Shown here: positions 63,062-64,000 of the stretch, one piece after another
Layout of the letters: every line of letters starts with the position of its first letter
How positions within the stretch are numbered: the stretch's first letter is position 1
Assembly (NCBI RefSeq): GCF_017377795.1
Contig: NZ_JAFRDR010000008.1
Coordinates: 124,001-188,000, forward strand
DNA: 64,000 bases
Origin: Williamsia soli
GTDB lineage: Bacteria > Actinomycetota > Actinomycetes > Mycobacteriales > Mycobacteriaceae
Direction: 5' to 3'
The notes under the pieces: model-generated
What the model was told of the DNA's origin: nothing
Seen by the model: the letters and a program-made list of their open reading frames with translations, nothing else
The model's database searches: none
Made by a program: the position numbers and the translations under genes

Positions 63062-63931
63062 TCAGGCGCGAGCCAACGCGGCCTCAGCGCGTTCGACGAC
63101 GTTCGCCAACAAGAAGGCCCGTGTGAGCGGGCCCACTCCTCCCGGATTAGGTGAGACATGCCCGGCCACATCCCAGACGTCCTGCGCGACGTCGCCGACG
63201 AGCCCGTCCGCCGTTCGACTGACGCCGACATCGATCACTGCGGCTCCGGGTTTGACCATGGTCGCCGTGATGAGTCCGGGGACACCTGCTGCCGCGATCA
63301 CGATGTCTGCCCGGGAGACCTCGGCCGCGAGGTCGCGGGTGCCGGTATGGCACAGGGTCACGGTGGCGTTCTCGGTGCGGCGGGTCAGCAACAGCCCGAT
63401 CGGACGGCCGACGGTGACCCCGCGGCCCACGACCACGACGTGTGCACCCTTGACCGGCACGTCGTATCTGCGCAGCAGATGCAGGATGCCGCGCGGCGTG
63501 CACGGCAACGCGCTCTGCGATGTCCCCGCACCGTCGAGGACCAGTCGGCCGAGATTGATCGGGTGCAGGCCGTCGGCGTCCTTCTCGGGGTCGATGCGCT
63601 CGAGAGCCGCATTCTCGTCGAGATGTTTGGGCAACGGCAGCTGCACGATGTAGCCGGTGCACCCCGGATCCGCGTTCAGCTCATCGATCGCCGCGTTGAG
63701 CTGCTCGGTCGTGATGTCGGCTGGAAGATCTTTGCGAATGGACGCGATCCCGACCTTGGCGCAGTCGTTGTGCTTACCGCGCACATAGGCCTGCGATCCC
63801 GGGTCGTCCCCGACCAAAATCGTGCCGAGACCGGGCGTGATGCCGGATTCCCGTAGCTTCTCGACCCGCTCCTTGAGGTCGACGAAGACCTCATCGCGGG
63901 TGGCTTTTCCGTCAAGTACAGCTGCGCTCAC
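63062..63931 (-). CDS. folD: Methylenetetrahydrofolate dehydrogenase/cyclohydrolase
   Basis: A 289-residue bifunctional enzyme that interconverts 5,10-methylene-, methenyl- and 10-formyl-tetrahydrofolate. The catalytic Lys is in [12 protein letters not shown] (about 53), with Gln in [10 protein letters not shown] and DADGLHPIN. The NADP site is [17 protein letters not shown], and [10 protein letters not shown] is the conserved end. ATG 63931. It provides one-carbon units that may feed methionine synthesis nearby. The final 69 bases of the window hold no recognised gene. Confidence 0.96.
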   Translation of the reverse strand: MSAAVLDGKATRDEVFVDLKERVEKLRESGITPGLGTILVGDDPGSQAYVRGKHNDCAKVGIASIRKDLPADITTEQLNAAIDELNADPGCTGYIVQLPLPKHLDENAALERIDPEKDADGLHPINLGRLVLDGAGTSQSALPCTPRGILHLLRRYDVPVKGAHVVVVGRGVTVGRPIGLLLTRRTENATVTLCHTGTRDLAAEVSRADIVIAAAGVPGLITATMVKPGAAVIDVGVSRTADGLVGDVAQDVWDVAGHVSPNPGGVGPLTRAFLLANVVERAEAALARA

Positions 63932-64000
63932 GACGCCATTGTTTCAGGTTGTGCGCATTGCCTGCCGCTGGCCCGCCAACTACTCGAGATCGAACCACGC

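Overview
The window is high-GC DNA from a mycolic-acid actinobacterium, most likely Gordonia or a close relative. The evidence is the gene content: a phage LysB esterase and LGFP-repeat endolysin, both aimed at a mycolyl-arabinogalactan wall, a SAM-IV riboswitch before metY-metX, DUF3017 beside folD, and an add-deoA-cdd / sdhCDAB block next to a homologue of mycobacterial Rv3311. Genus assignment is inference. No tRNA, rRNA or CRISPR array was seen.

Positions 1 to about 19.2-19.6 kb are the right part of a siphovirus prophage whose left part (capsid, early genes, integrase) lies outside. The order is tail terminator, major tail protein, two tail-assembly-chaperone paralogues, a 1367-residue tape measure carrying two peptidoglycan-hydrolase-like domains, distal tail and minor tail proteins, LysA, a run of small membrane proteins, LysB, a glycine-rich tail protein and a pectate-lyase-fold tailspike. 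An accessory end follows at 15.3-19.2 kb: a Wzy/WaaL-like polymerase or ligase running tail-to-tail with the spike, a divergent mini membrane protein, several small proteins, a small HTH protein divergent from a 60-residue protein, and a DUF2510 membrane protein.

From 19.6 to 29.9 kb lie host genes: an acidic Rv3311-like protein, a nucleoside-salvage operon (cdd-deoA-add), succinate dehydrogenase sdhCDAB with an IdeR-box-like site upstream, a lipoprotein, a CitE-like lyase and a DoxX protein.

From 30.3 to 37.7 kb is a probable amine or polyamine catabolic cluster: APC permease, UspA, FAD oxidoreductase, aldehyde dehydrogenase, a divergent Lrp/AsnC regulator and a class III aminotransferase. 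From 38.1 to 41.7 kb is an OpuC-type osmoprotectant ABC importer, followed by a TauD-like dioxygenase.

From 42.9 to 50.8 kb is a probable exopolysaccharide synthase operon: a BcsB-like exported protein, a polytopic protein, a GT2 synthase without PilZ and a GT-C-like protein, with a convergent GH5-like lipoprotein.

From 50.9 to 64 kb are housekeeping genes: D,D-carboxypeptidase, YihY, trpS, xthA, an MFS exporter, NADP-type icd, the SAM-IV riboswitch with metY-metX, a membrane-anchored Hsp70-like protein, DUF3017 and folD. The best candidates for something new are the prophage glycan-polymerase/mini-protein module (15.3-16.9 kb), the PilZ-less polysaccharide operon, and the small divergent switch at 18.0-18.5 kb.
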